Shown piece by piece: positions 1-9,600 of a stretch of 40,563 nt of DNA. The DNA is from Clostridia bacterium (GTDB taxonomy: Bacteria; Bacillota; Clostridia; Oscillospirales; Acutalibacteraceae): assembly GCA_017537245.1 (NCBI GenBank), contig JAFYLD010000040.1, forward strand, positions 1 to 40,563, written 5' to 3'. The notes below the pieces were generated by a model. The model searched no databases. It saw only the letters and a list, made by a program, of their open reading frames with translations, and was not told where the DNA came from. Position numbers and translations under genes: made by a program. Each line of letters opens with the position of its first letter. The first letter of the stretch is position 1.

Positions 1-19
1 CAAATAACAATATTTTATT

Positions 20-1966
20 TTAAATCTCGTTATCGAGAATTTCCATTTTTACTTTAAATTTATGTGTTTTTGCCTTGTCTGTAGGTTCGATTATTACCTT
101 ACCCCAACCACATTCGCGGTTTTCGGTTTTGTCGCTTGGTATCGGAATACCAACTATGGTAAAGCGATTATCACCACCACCAATTGCCGTAATACTTGCA
201 TTTTGTGGTTCTAACACAGTACAACGAAGTTTGCCGCCCTTATAGGTAATGGTTATTTCGTTGCCGTCTATCTTTGGCTCGTCCATCATATGTAGATGGA
301 AACGCTTGATAAAGTCCTCGCTCTTTGCGGTAACTTCGTCCTCGACGGTAAACGTACCATTTTCACCCACAGTCGCATCAAAACTCATTTTGCGAACAAC
401 CTTGTCGCAAGTGTGAGAATACGCAAGCGTTAAATCGCCCTCAATCTCGGCCTTTGTGTCACTCTCGAAGTGAGAGAGCACCTTTGCCATCTGGCAATCG
501 CGTTGCCAAGCAGCCGCAAGATCGGGCTCAAGATTATAGTCTGTGGTAGGCGCAGGCATTCGTGTGCCGCCGTCGTCTATGTGATCAAAAGTCTTGCCCC
601 ACTCGGTTATCTTGCGCAAGGTTTTAACCTCGGGATCACGAATGGTAAGGCAGTTGTGTGACGAGGTGCGAGTGTCATAATTATAGAAATGTTCGCAACC
701 GTACCAATAATAAGCGCCCGAGCTTGATACAAGTATTCCGTTATGATAAATCTGAAAATCGCCCGTATCATAATGCTCGTGACCTTGACACCAAAGTTCG
801 CCTATCTTCATATAAACGGTGGTGTTATTCTCATCGTTTTTATGAATAATAGTGCCTGCCGGATATTTAAAATATCTTGTCTTTTCGTAAGGTTCAGGTT
901 TAAAATCATCGGCAATACGGTTAAACACCAAGTGTGCCACAGGCGAATAAAGACCCTCGCCATAGGTGCAATCCTTATATAAATCTGTACCATAATGTGT
1001 TGGCATTAATATTTCATCACGATAATTTTCGAGGAAATATTTTTTGTAATGAGCGTTACCGGTAATTGCCGCCGCAAAGAAGTTTACAATAGTAAACGGA
1101 TGCTTTACTACGTGACCGCCACCCTTGTCATCGTTACAGTCGTTACCTATACGCAAACTCTCGCCGTCAGCGCGGGTTAGATAATAGTAACTATCAGCAT
1201 TTTCAACACACTCGTCAAAAATTCTTTGGCCGCTCATTTGATAAAATAGTAGTTGCGCCCAAAGCGCCGATACCTGACGATAAGCGCCGTAAGATGGGCC
1301 TTGATTATGAAGTCCGCAAGAAAAACTAAACTTATAAAACGGAACTAAATCGTTTATTATTCTACCAACGACAAAGTCGTATATGTCAGGACGCTCGTCA
1401 TAGGTCGCGATAGAAAAAGCCAACATATCACGAAGATATTGCGCCTCGTGTGAGTGAGAGTGGGTATTTCTCTGCTTTACCGGAGGATAACCTACCTCCA
1501 TACCCGCTTCTAAAAAGCACTCGCATTTAGCTATAAAATACTCTTTTTCTTCATCACTTAAATACTTATAAAGCCAGTCGTAAACTAGTGATACAACAAA
1601 AACCATGTGTCCCGTATGACGACAAAGCATAAGATTAACGTTGCGGTCAATACTAAAACGGTCTACTATCTTTTTTGTATCGTCAATAAGCTTGCGAGCC
1701 TTTACTGCGTCCTGCTCTACCCACGCTTCAAAGGCTTTTGACTCGATCATCATGCAAACCATCATATTGTATTTGCCTGTTGCTATATCGTCATAAAACT
1801 GGCGAAAATCCTTTTTGCAAATTCGTTGCCAAAGCTCGTATGCGCGATGATTTTCTATATGAGAAAAATTATCTATTATTCTTTTTCTATCAGACTCTCT
1901 AAACATAACGCGCGGATGCTCGGCAGGCGGTGTTATATATGGCTTTTCGTATGGTGAAACTAACAT
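20..1966 (-). CDS. Heparinase II/III-family polysaccharide lyase-like protein
   Basis: The 648-residue product resembles heparinase II/III-family proteins, which cleave uronic-acid-containing polysaccharides by beta-elimination. About residues 60-370 are helix-rich, as in the alpha/alpha toroid of the family, and about 380-640 are beta-rich, as in the C-terminal Hepar_II_III sandwich, with a Tyr/His-rich stretch (GHEHYDTGDFQIYHNG, then SSHNCLTIRDPE) typical of the region after the toroid. No signal peptide is visible, so it probably acts on imported oligosaccharides in the cytoplasm. The ATG is preceded by AAGGAG at good spacing. It starts 11 bp after the 2-hydroxyacid dehydrogenase stop, so the two should share a transcript. 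The exact substrate (heparin, alginate, other uronates) cannot be told. Confidence 0.8.
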   Translation of the reverse strand: MLVSPYEKPYITPPAEHPRVMFRESDRKRIIDNFSHIENHRAYELWQRICKKDFRQFYDDIATGKYNMMVCMMIESKAFEAWVEQDAVKARKLIDDTKKIVDRFSIDRNVNLMLCRHTGHMVFVVSLVYDWLYKYLSDEEKEYFIAKCECFLEAGMEVGYPPVKQRNTHSHSHEAQYLRDMLAFSIATYDERPDIYDFVVGRIINDLVPFYKFSFSCGLHNQGPSYGAYRQVSALWAQLLFYQMSGQRIFDECVENADSYYYLTRADGESLRIGNDCNDDKGGGHVVKHPFTIVNFFAAAITGNAHYKKYFLENYRDEILMPTHYGTDLYKDCTYGEGLYSPVAHLVFNRIADDFKPEPYEKTRYFKYPAGTIIHKNDENNTTVYMKIGELWCQGHEHYDTGDFQIYHNGILVSSSGAYYWYGCEHFYNYDTRTSSHNCLTIRDPEVKTLRKITEWGKTFDHIDDGGTRMPAPTTDYNLEPDLAAAWQRDCQMAKVLSHFESDTKAEIEGDLTLAYSHTCDKVVRKMSFDATVGENGTFTVEDEVTAKSEDFIKRFHLHMMDEPKIDGNEITITYKGGKLRCTVLEPQNASITAIGGGDNRFTIVGIPIPSDKTENRECGWGKVIIEPTDKAKTHKFKVKMEILDNEI

Positions 1967-1977
1967 AATCTTTCTCC

Positions 1978-2982
1978 TTAAAACTTTGACATACTTTTAG
2001 CCTTCTCGGCCAAAATTTCGTTTTTAAGCGGTACGTTGCCGTTTATGTAATCGGCGCTTTCCGTTACAAGTTTGCGTGTAATTACTTCGCGCAAATTAAC
2101 GGTAGGGCCTGCCTGGTGCGGCAAAAGTAACGCGTTATCTAGTGATAACAACGGGCTTTCCATATCCATCGGTTCTTTTTCATAAACGTCAAGCGCCGCG
2201 TTAAAATCGCCTTTTTCAAGATGCTTTATAAGTGCCGCTTCGTCAACGACCGCTCCTCTAGCGGTATTAACAAGTAGCGCACCCGGCTTTATTTTTGAAA
2301 GCAGAGCATCATCCACTATATGATATGTGCTATCGTTATATGGCAAATGAAGTGAAATTATATCGCAAGTAGAAAAGATTTCTTCTATACCGCACTGGGT
2401 AATATTATATTTACTTTTTTCTTCTGCCGATATTTCGGCGATATCGTAAACCTTAATATCAACCTCAAAACCCGCAAGCATTTTCGCCACGTATCTACCA
2501 ACGCCGCCAAAGCCCACAAGTCCTACCGATTTGTACAAAAGACCGTCGGTATAATCGTCGCTTTCGCGCCAGATTTTTTTCTTTTTAAGTCTATCGGTAT
2601 AAAAAGGAATATTGCGAAGTGCCGCTAGCATATATGCTACCGCGCCCTCGGCTGTGGATTTTGAATAGTAGTCAAATCCGCTTATAACCTTTATGCCACG
2701 AGTATATACCTCATCGCAAACTACCGGCGCTACAGTAGAGCCTAGGTGAGTTAGAAGTTTTAGTTTTGGTGCGTGTTCTAAAATTTCGGGCGTAAGTGCG
2801 GGAGAACCCCAACAGGTAATATAGGTATCGCAATCACTGATTTTTTCTTTTAATTCTTCTGGTGTAGAGTTCGCTGTATCAAGCCAAATTATCTCGCCCA
2901 ACGACTCGGCAAGAGCAATATTATCCTTAGAAAAAAAGGTTTCAAAGGTTTTATCTTGTTTTATTGCGACTAAAGTTTTCAT
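1978..2982 (-). CDS. D-isomer-specific 2-hydroxyacid dehydrogenase
   Basis: This 334-residue protein belongs to the NAD-dependent D-2-hydroxyacid dehydrogenase family (phosphoglycerate/glyoxylate/hydroxypyruvate reductase type). The Rossmann glycine motif GFGGVGR lies near residues 157-163. The catalytic set is present: Arg242 in NTARGAVVDE, Glu270 in DVYEKEP and His289 in LPHQAG. The reading frame is open upstream to 3090, but the ATG at 2982 is chosen because it follows an AGGTG ribosome site and sits about 25 nt after a clear promoter. It is the first gene of a two-gene operon with the heparinase-like gene, suggesting reduction of a keto acid released from uronic-acid breakdown (inference). 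The precise substrate is unknown. Confidence 0.85.
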   Translation of the reverse strand: MKTLVAIKQDKTFETFFSKDNIALAESLGEIIWLDTANSTPEELKEKISDCDTYITCWGSPALTPEILEHAPKLKLLTHLGSTVAPVVCDEVYTRGIKVISGFDYYSKSTAEGAVAYMLAALRNIPFYTDRLKKKKIWRESDDYTDGLLYKSVGLVGFGGVGRYVAKMLAGFEVDIKVYDIAEISAEEKSKYNITQCGIEEIFSTCDIISLHLPYNDSTYHIVDDALLSKIKPGALLVNTARGAVVDEAALIKHLEKGDFNAALDVYEKEPMDMESPLLSLDNALLLPHQAGPTVNLREVITRKLVTESADYINGNVPLKNEILAEKAKSMSKF

Positions 2983-3012
2983 AACAACACCTACATATAT
3001 AATTCTACTGTG

Positions 3013-3041
3013 ATTATATAGTAAAACCGCACTTTTTGCAA
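3013..3041 (-). promoter_or_regulatory. Sigma-A promoter of the dehydrogenase/heparinase operon
   Basis: On the minus strand, TTGCAA (3036-3041) and TATAAT (3013-3018) are separated by exactly 17 bp. The expected start of transcription is near 3006, about 24 nt before the ATG. Confidence 0.75.
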
Positions 3042-3070
3042 CGATTTTTATAACGTTTGATTGACAAAAT

Positions 3071-3709
3071 AACGAAACAATACGCAACATAACCTACCAA
3101 ATGTACAGAAAAGATCGCCGCGACGACGATTTTTCTACCACAACCATTCACGCAATAGACGCGGTAAAATTTATTGCAGAAAGCGAATACAAAACGGTTG
3201 ATTTTACCTACCAGCAAATCGCTGGCGAAAGTGAAAACATCGCAAATATATATTTAAACGGTGTGTTTGAAAACGACGTTGTAGCGCAGCTTTCACTGGT
3301 CGCTATGGGTGGTACGGTGGCCGAGAGAATTTCGGTTAACACTAATGCCGCTACCTATTTTGTGGAGCTACCTTTTTGGAGCAACCCCGATTCCCCGGGA
3401 AAACTCACCCGCCTTGTCGGCAACGAAACAACGCACGTTATTACGGGCGATAGCCTAATAGACTCTAACGAAATGTTTGAAGAAAGCGGATTTTTTGAGG
3501 AAAATAAAAACTTTTTTGAGCTTGTAAAATTAAAAAACAATACCGAAGACGTATCAAGCGGATTACAGTCGGTAGAGCTTGCCGATTACATTCGCAAAAG
3601 AAAAACTAAATACAAAAAAATAACACGCCAAAAGCGTTGCACTGTTGAGGACAGTGCACCCGACCAATTGCAGCCCAGGCTGCAATCAAAGAAAGCAAAT
3701 AATCGCTGA
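3071..3709 (+). pseudogene. C-terminal remnant of a Gfo/Idh/MocA-family oxidoreductase
   Basis: The frame encodes the C-terminal alpha/beta domain of a Gfo/Idh/MocA sugar oxidoreductase: YRKDRRDDDFSTTTIHAID is characteristic, followed by the large beta-sheet segment and the closing helix (SVELADYIRKRK). The NAD-binding Rossmann half (about 120-160 residues) is missing. The first internal ATG is at 3101, but family-like residues (TYQM before YRKD) continue upstream to about 3071, with an in-frame TGA at 3062. No ribosome site precedes 3101. The break lies only some 20-30 bp from the -35 element of the divergent dehydrogenase promoter, so a deletion or rearrangement seems to have joined them. 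The last ~28 codons read through two palindromes and are probably not native. Confidence 0.7.
3638..3686. repeat. Two adjacent short perfect palindromes
   Basis: TGCACTGT-TGAGG-ACAGTGCA (3638-3658) and ATTGCAGCC-CA-GGCTGCAAT (3667-3686) are perfect stem-loops 8 bp apart, at the 3' end of the oxidoreductase remnant and in frame with it. Neither is followed by a T tract. They resemble the short-loop hairpins found at 25.4-26.1 kb in this window. Confidence 0.6.
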
Positions 3710-3726
3710 CTTTATAAAGCAAATCG

Positions 3727-3756
3727 AATCCCTACCGAGCAATCGGTGGGGATTTT
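3727..3756 (+). terminator. Rho-independent terminator
   Basis: A 12-bp stem (3727-3738 with 3743-3754, one T-G wobble) closes on a GCAA tetraloop and ends in TTTT. It would end transcripts crossing the oxidoreductase remnant. Confidence 0.7.
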
Positions 3757-3811
3757 AGTAAAATAGTTGCGTTTTTGAAGAAAACTTGCTAAAATATAAT
3801 AAATTCAATAT

Positions 3812-3833
3812 CTTGTACCAAATTTGGTGCAAG
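3812..3833. promoter_or_regulatory. Inverted repeat at the promoter of the orphan gene at 3895
   Basis: The arms CTTGTACCAAA and TTTGGTGCAAG directly abut and match with one mismatch, a typical dimeric-repressor operator shape. A TATAAT at 3842-3847, the likely -10 of the next gene, lies 8 bp downstream. No good -35 is seen at normal spacing, so the promoter may need an activator or be weak. Confidence 0.45.
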
Positions 3834-3894
3834 GTTAGGTGTATAATGTGCTTGTATCGCAAAAACGATAATAAATATAAGAGAGGTAATCGAT

Positions 3895-4392
3895 ATGACA
3901 GTCGAACAAAAATTAGAAGCATTGTACAATGCGGTCAACAAAGCATGGGACGACGCTTTTGACGGCTGGGAATGGGAAGAGCCTGAAAGCAAATCGAAGC
4001 CCTACGTGCTGGGTGAAAAGCATCCTGAATATGGTTTTGCCTTTTTCTTGGGTGGATGTGAGGATTTTTGGGGTGGTTTAATTTGGGTTGAATATGAACC
4101 TGAAAAAGACATTGTTGGAATTTACATAAAAGAAAGACCCATTAAAGACTATCTCATAGAAGACCTAAAGAATCTTTTTGAAAAACACGCGCCGTTTAAT
4201 ATGAAGGTATCTTACCAAAGAAAAACAACCCCCATACTATCCAGAAAAGAAAAAGTTGAACCTGAAAACCTTTTGAAATTTTTCAAAGAATTCAAGGTTG
4301 CTTACAAAGAACACTATCCGTTGTTTTATATGTTTACGGTTAGTGCCAAAGAACTGTATGACGGAACTTGTGTTACAAGCGGTGATTGCTAA
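3895..4392 (+). CDS. Hypothetical soluble protein
   Basis: This 165-residue protein is not recognised. It is rich in Trp, Lys and Glu, with an acidic aromatic N-terminus (DDAFDGWEWEEPE), a Phe/Gly/Trp-rich central stretch (FAFFLGGCEDFWGGLIW) and a lysine-rich C-terminal half. It has no signal peptide or membrane segment and looks like a cytoplasmic alpha+beta protein. AGAGAGG precedes the ATG at good spacing. It is a single-gene unit between two terminators with a possible operator upstream. Its base use differs somewhat from the surrounding metabolic genes, so an accessory origin is possible but not shown. Confidence 0.65.
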   Translation: MTVEQKLEALYNAVNKAWDDAFDGWEWEEPESKSKPYVLGEKHPEYGFAFFLGGCEDFWGGLIWVEYEPEKDIVGIYIKERPIKDYLIEDLKNLFEKHAPFNMKVSYQRKTTPILSRKEKVEPENLLKFFKEFKVAYKEHYPLFYMFTVSAKELYDGTCVTSGDC

Positions 4393-4409
4393 AAGGTTTC
4401 CCTCTTTTG

Positions 4410-4435
4410 CTAATAGCACCACAGGCTGCTATTAG
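4410..4435. other. Stem-loop in the 3' region of the orphan gene
   Basis: CTAATAGCA (4410-4418) and TGCTATTAG (4427-4435) form a perfect 9-bp stem with an 8-nt loop. No T tract follows, so it is not a standard terminator. The rest of 4393-4526 holds no gene I can support. Confidence 0.4.
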
Positions 4436-4526
4436 TCGTGAGTAAGGTTAAAGAGTTTTAGATTCTCCTAAAGTTTTGGAAGTGTGGCGTACATTTTCCC
4501 TGCTTGTTACGGTATAAGACAGAATT

Positions 4527-4561
4527 AAAAGCTGTGTAGAAAATTTCTACACAGCTTTTTT
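4527..4561. terminator. Bidirectional terminator between the orphan gene and MATE gene
   Basis: AAAAGCTGTGTAG and its complement CTACACAGCTTTT flank a short A/T loop, with A and T runs on either side. It can end the plus-strand gene at 3895 and the convergent MATE operon. Confidence 0.75.
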
Positions 4562-4605
4562 ACTGTCCTTTAGAGTACAACCCCAAAGCGTGTTATTTTT
4601 TGTTT

Positions 4606-5940
4606 TTAATAATTGTATTTTTTGCGTTTTAGCACCATAAACAGCGCGCCAAAAACTACCGCCATAAACTCGGCCACGATAATAGAAAACCATACGCCGT
4701 CTATACCAAATAAAAGTGGCAAAAGTAATACCGCAGCAATTTGGAAAACCAACGTGCGCAAGAAAGATATTGTCGCAGAGGTGAGTCCGTCGTTAAGCGC
4801 GGTAAAGAATCCCGACGCAAAAATCGCGAATCCCATAAATACAAACGAGAGCGCAAAAATTCTAAATCCCGATACGGTAAGTTGCATAAGCGAACTATCA
4901 TACCCTACAAAAATCTTTGCAAGCGGTACTGCAACAAGTTGACCAATACCTATCATACACACACCGATAACACCGATGAGCGTTAGGCTCTTTTTGAGAA
5001 TGTTTTTTAATTCTCCGTGATTTTGAGCGCCAAAATGATAACTTATAATCGGCGCTGTACCAATGGAATAACCAATAAAAACAGATGCAAAAATAAAACT
5101 TACGTACATCATAACGCCATACGCGGCAATACCATCTTCGCCCGCGTATTTCATAAGTTGTACGTTATATAGCATACCTACAAGATTCATCGAAATATTA
5201 CTCATAAGTTCGGATGAACCGTTGGTGCACGCTTTAACAAGCGCTTTGCCGTCAAATTTGGTTTTACCAAGACGTAAAAGGCTACTATTTTTTCTATAAA
5301 AATATACAAGCGGTAATACACCGCCTATAACCTGACTCATACCCGTAGCTATCGCCGCGCCGACAAGCTTTAAGTCTTGCGGCAACAATATAACGAGTAT
5401 AGCGTCGAGAATTATATTTGTAACACCAGATGATACGGTAGTAATAAGCCCAAGCTTTGGTTTTTCGGCAGTGACAAAAAAGCTCTGAAACAAAAATTGC
5501 AACACGTTGAAAGGAAGCGCGATTAAAATTATTCTAGCGTATAATACTGCATTGTCGAGCAACTCACCCGCAGCGCCGAGCAATGTTGCGATAGGTCGCG
5601 CAAATATAATGCCCAACACTGCCAAAACCACACCAACTGCAGCGGCCGTATAAACAAAAAGCGAAAAGTTTTGGTTTGCTTGTTGTGGATTACCTTCGCC
5701 AAACTTTTTGGCAACAATGGCGCTACCACCCGTACCAAACATAAATCCCGCCGTGGCTAGTATCATTAAAAAAGGGAATATTAAATTAACCGCCGCAAAA
5801 GGAGTTTTACCGGCGTAATTAGAAACAAAAAATCCGTCCACAACGCCATATATCGACATAAAAATCATCATCGCGATAGACGGCAATGTAAAGCGGATTA
5901 GTTTGTTAAAATTAAAGTGGTCTGAAAGCTGTATTCTCAT
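4606..5940 (-). CDS. MATE-family multidrug/metabolite exporter
   Basis: The 444-residue protein has about twelve hydrophobic segments and the two-bundle pattern of MATE (multi antimicrobial extrusion) exporters. The N-terminal helix pair matches the family (FTLPSIAMMIFMSIYGVVDG) and the glycine-rich loop GFMFGTGGSAIVAKKFGEGN is typical. These are Na+- or H+-coupled efflux pumps in the cytoplasmic membrane. Its ATG overlaps the stop of the kinase-like gene by 4 nt (ATGA), so translation is coupled. Substrate unknown. Confidence 0.88.
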   Translation of the reverse strand: MRIQLSDHFNFNKLIRFTLPSIAMMIFMSIYGVVDGFFVSNYAGKTPFAAVNLIFPFLMILATAGFMFGTGGSAIVAKKFGEGNPQQANQNFSLFVYTAAAVGVVLAVLGIIFARPIATLLGAAGELLDNAVLYARIILIALPFNVLQFLFQSFFVTAEKPKLGLITTVSSGVTNIILDAILVILLPQDLKLVGAAIATGMSQVIGGVLPLVYFYRKNSSLLRLGKTKFDGKALVKACTNGSSELMSNISMNLVGMLYNVQLMKYAGEDGIAAYGVMMYVSFIFASVFIGYSIGTAPIISYHFGAQNHGELKNILKKSLTLIGVIGVCMIGIGQLVAVPLAKIFVGYDSSLMQLTVSGFRIFALSFVFMGFAIFASGFFTALNDGLTSATISFLRTLVFQIAAVLLLPLLFGIDGVWFSIIVAEFMAVVFGALFMVLKRKKYNY

Positions 5941-6557
5941 CTTTCGATTTTAAACCAATCGTCAGCCATTTGAGCTACGGATTTTGCCAATTCTTTGATT
6001 TGCCAATCGGTAGTATTAACTGTTAGGTGATAATCGTGACGCTCGCCCCAACCCTGACCAGATAAAACAGTGCGAGTATTTGCGCGCATTCTATCTATTT
6101 TTTTAATTTTTCTTGCAAGCTTGCGCTCGGTAATCTTTTCGTCAGACTTTGCGCGTTGCATACATCTTTCAATTTTTGCCGATAATTCAGCACATACAAA
6201 TATATTAAAAGGCTTATACTCGCTCAAGATAACGTCGGCATTTCTACCTACGATAACGCAGTCTTTTCCTAGAGCGGCAATTTCTTCGATAACCTTTTTT
6301 TGCTGCACAAGAAGCTTTACCGCGCTTGCGTTCATGTAACCTGCAGAACCGATTGTACCAACAAAGCTAATCGGTATATCCTGCCAACCATGGTTATCAA
6401 GCACGTTTTCTATGTAGTTTTCATCTACACCGCTTTTTTTAGCTACTGCGCTGATAATTTCGCTATCGTAATAGTCAAATCCTAATATATCAGCAATTCG
6501 CTTTCCAAGTTCTCTACCGCCTGAACCAAACTCACGGCTAATTGTAATAATTTTCAT
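5937..6557 (-). CDS. Cytidylate kinase-like family protein
   Basis: This 206-residue protein begins MKIITISREFGSGGRELG, the hallmark N-terminal strand and P-loop variant of the cytidylate-kinase-like (Cytidylate_kin2) family, followed by DYYDSEII and an Arg-rich lid region (RKLARKIKKIDRMRANTR). The family presumably binds nucleotide, but its substrate is unsettled and it is distinct from housekeeping Cmk. AAAGGG precedes the ATG. It is the first gene of a translationally coupled pair with the MATE exporter, suggesting a role in regulating or using the exported compound (inference). Confidence 0.8.
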   Translation of the reverse strand: MKIITISREFGSGGRELGKRIADILGFDYYDSEIISAVAKKSGVDENYIENVLDNHGWQDIPISFVGTIGSAGYMNASAVKLLVQQKKVIEEIAALGKDCVIVGRNADVILSEYKPFNIFVCAELSAKIERCMQRAKSDEKITERKLARKIKKIDRMRANTRTVLSGQGWGERHDYHLTVNTTDWQIKELAKSVAQMADDWFKIER

Positions 6558-6624
6558 ACTTTAACCCTTTCAAAAAGCATACATATACAATTATACTAAC
6601 ATATTCACCTTTTAATTTCAACAA

Positions 6625-6658
6625 AAAAATCAGCAGATTTTTCCATCTGCTGATTTTT
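6625..6658 (-). terminator. Terminator of the GH16 gene
   Basis: AAAAATCAGCAGAT (6625-6638) pairs perfectly with 6645-6658 around a 6-nt loop. On the minus strand it is followed by a run of T and lies just after the GH16 stop codon. Confidence 0.85.
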
Positions 6659-6664
6659 ATTTAA

Positions 6665-9600
6665 TTAATAACCAAAGTGATTACCATTATTAAAGTTTTC
6701 AGTTTCGCGGGTTATGATATCACGTCTGCCGTCATACTGATAAACTCGCAAATAATCCATCTCAAGACCTATCTTGTCCGGATTTGCCGTCGTGCCCTCG
6801 TTGGTAAGCATATCGGTAAACATAACCGCCACTTCTTCGGTAGCGTCGTTATGCTTTGCGTTAGAAGTATAAAGCACGTTATCAATTATGAAATACATAT
6901 ATTGGTTTGCTACCTCAGCATCATTTACAATGTCATAATTGCTAGGCTTCATACCGTCTTGTGTATTATAATTAATGCTGCTTGAGCCAACGATTGCATC
7001 GTCGCCCTCTATACCATCGCCGTTTACGTCATAGATATATAACGTAAAATTAAACTTATCTACACCGTTTGTGCTCCAGTAGAATCCATAACGGCGAGGA
7101 GCTGTAAGTTGAATTTGAAGGTCCTCGTTATATTTTGCAGTTACGCGACCGCTTCTATCTTTGGTATATCTTGTAACGCTACCAGAAGTAAAATCGTAAT
7201 AAGCCGCGCTTGCGCTAAAGTAGTAGTCGTCTGACGGCTCGCCAAACCATTCCTTTTGCATAACTCCGCGTGGAGTATCTGGGTTATCCCAGTCGATAAC
7301 GTTAACCGTAGCTTGACTTCTAGCGCCCACAGAATAGAACTTGTGCACGTTTAGATAAAGTCTGTAATCGTAACTACCTGTTGTGCTGGTTTTTTGATAA
7401 GAAGAATACAAAAGACCATTGCTTTGCATAAGTTCCCAAATATCTATTTCAAAATAGTTTGTAGGAACTTGGTATTTATAGGTTGTGAGGTCATTAGAAA
7501 TAGGCCAGACTGTTTTACCATCGTAAGCATATTTACCGGTATCATTCAACTTATAAACCTTGCCGTAAAGTGACTCGTCCATAGCGTAGTTTGTCATAAC
7601 GCCGTGACCTAGCATCCACCAAGAAGCAAAGGTATGACCGTCCGACGGCAAACTACCGTACATTTCGGCATAGCCTTGTTTCCAAAGTAAAGATGCGTTA
7701 GATTTTACGTAACCGGGATTTGCGATGATATCCTCATCGTCAATTTCGCCGCCAAAAGCATCCTTGCCTGTTTGGTTATACAATCTTTCATACCCTAAAA
7801 AGTCGGTTTCGGCAGTAGCATACTCTGCCTTAACACCACGAGTAATGTAAATTGTGCCATCTTTTATTTGATAAAGTTTAGATAACTCTGATGCGTTTGC
7901 ACCCTCTACGTTTCGGTAAGTGCCTGCAGTACCGCGATTGGTTTCGGTATTCATTCTTGAATGATACCAAATATCGGTCGAAATCTCTGGATTTTTATCA
8001 CCGTCAATAACACCTTCAAACTCGTCACCCCAAGCATAATACATTACCTTTTCGGTATCAGCCACGCCGTCATAGTCGGTATCAACCAAAACGGTTTTTG
8101 CCCATTTTTCTTTGTCTAGCGTTGCTTTTTCAACGCTGTAAACGTAGCCTGTCTTTTCGTTAGAATTTGTTATAAAATCGCGAACCGCCTGCTCTACGCC
8201 TGTAAAACTGCCACCCTTTAACCAAACGACACACTTCTCTTTATTGTACTCGATAGAATAATCGTTGGTTTCAAGGCTATTTGAACTATACGCACTATAA
8301 TTTGCTATATCGCCTACGATAATTTCACAAGAGCCCGTAGGTGTAGCTACTATATCGTTTTCGTGAACGTAAACTGCGTTTTTATCGCTTTCTTTACCTG
8401 ATACGGTTTTGTTTGCACTTACAACCTTTTGAATATCCAGTTTAGGGAATTTAACTTCTAAATAAATTTCAAGCAAACGCGCCGCATCATAATTATCATT
8501 TTCGCCGTAGTATATTTTTACTGTACCTAGTTCAAGGTTGCGCCAAAATCCGTCCGAAATTTTATCGTAATCCCCTACCATCATACGAGTTAAAACAGCA
8601 AGGTCAACAATATTAACCACTCCGTTACGGCTAACGTCGGCATACACGTTTTCGTAACCCGGCGACATCAACAATTTCTTTCTAAGAGCCACTAAATCAG
8701 ATGCTCCATAGCTATCGGCTTGACCGTCGCCATCTATATCAAAATATTCTCGAGCATCGCCAAAATTTTTAAGCCTTGGTATACTATTTGACGCGCCGCC
8801 AATATACCAAACGTCGCTATTTGCCTCTACGTCAATATCACCATTTGTACCGTCTGCTTTGTAATACTTGGTTGTATTTTTATCATCGGTTATGCAATAG
8901 CTATTTTTAATAACAGCGTTACCACCGGCGATTGCATTGTTTGTTTCGCCAACGCCGTAAACTTGACAATTCTCTACAGAACAACCCTCTATTAAAGAAC
9001 CTTGCAAACTCTCGCCCGCAATGGCTCCTGCTTTGTTACCGCCCGATACAAAAGAACTATCACGCACGTGTAGATTCTTTACAACGCCTTCCTCGCCCAA
9101 AACAGGAATTAGACCTGCCGCATCATCGTCACCACAAAAAACACCCGTAACAACGTGACCGTCACCATCTATTTCGCCATTAAAGTTAACGTAGGTATAT
9201 TTAGACGAGCTAGGCGTATCTTGCGTAATCCACGTGGATTCTGATGCATCAATATCGCAGGTTAATTTGTAATATACTCGGTTATACGCATTTTTACCGC
9301 CCGAAGCTATTGCGCGAGCAAGATGGAAAGCGTTATCTATAAAATAAGGGTCTTCCTTAGTTCCCGAGCCTATAAGGTCATGATACATGCCGTAAGTACC
9401 ACTTGGATTTGCGCTTGCTATAATACTCACTGCGCCCGTGCCGCCATTTTGCGCTATTATTTGATCTGTGTAAGAAGAAAAAGACGTGCTTATTTTAGAA
9501 TTGTTTTTTGGCATAGGAATTGCTCTGCTACCAAGTTCTACCAACTGCCAATCGCTACGCCATTTTAGCTCTGGCATATCGGTCAACACGTACTTGTTTT

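Noticed and set aside
1-19. Terminator of the heparinase operon
   Set aside because: Only 19 bases remain beyond the stop codon at the window edge, too few to judge.
3014-3217. Minus-strand 67-residue ORF upstream of the dehydrogenase
   Set aside because: It crosses the dehydrogenase promoter and is antisense to the oxidoreductase remnant, with no ribosome site or family pattern.
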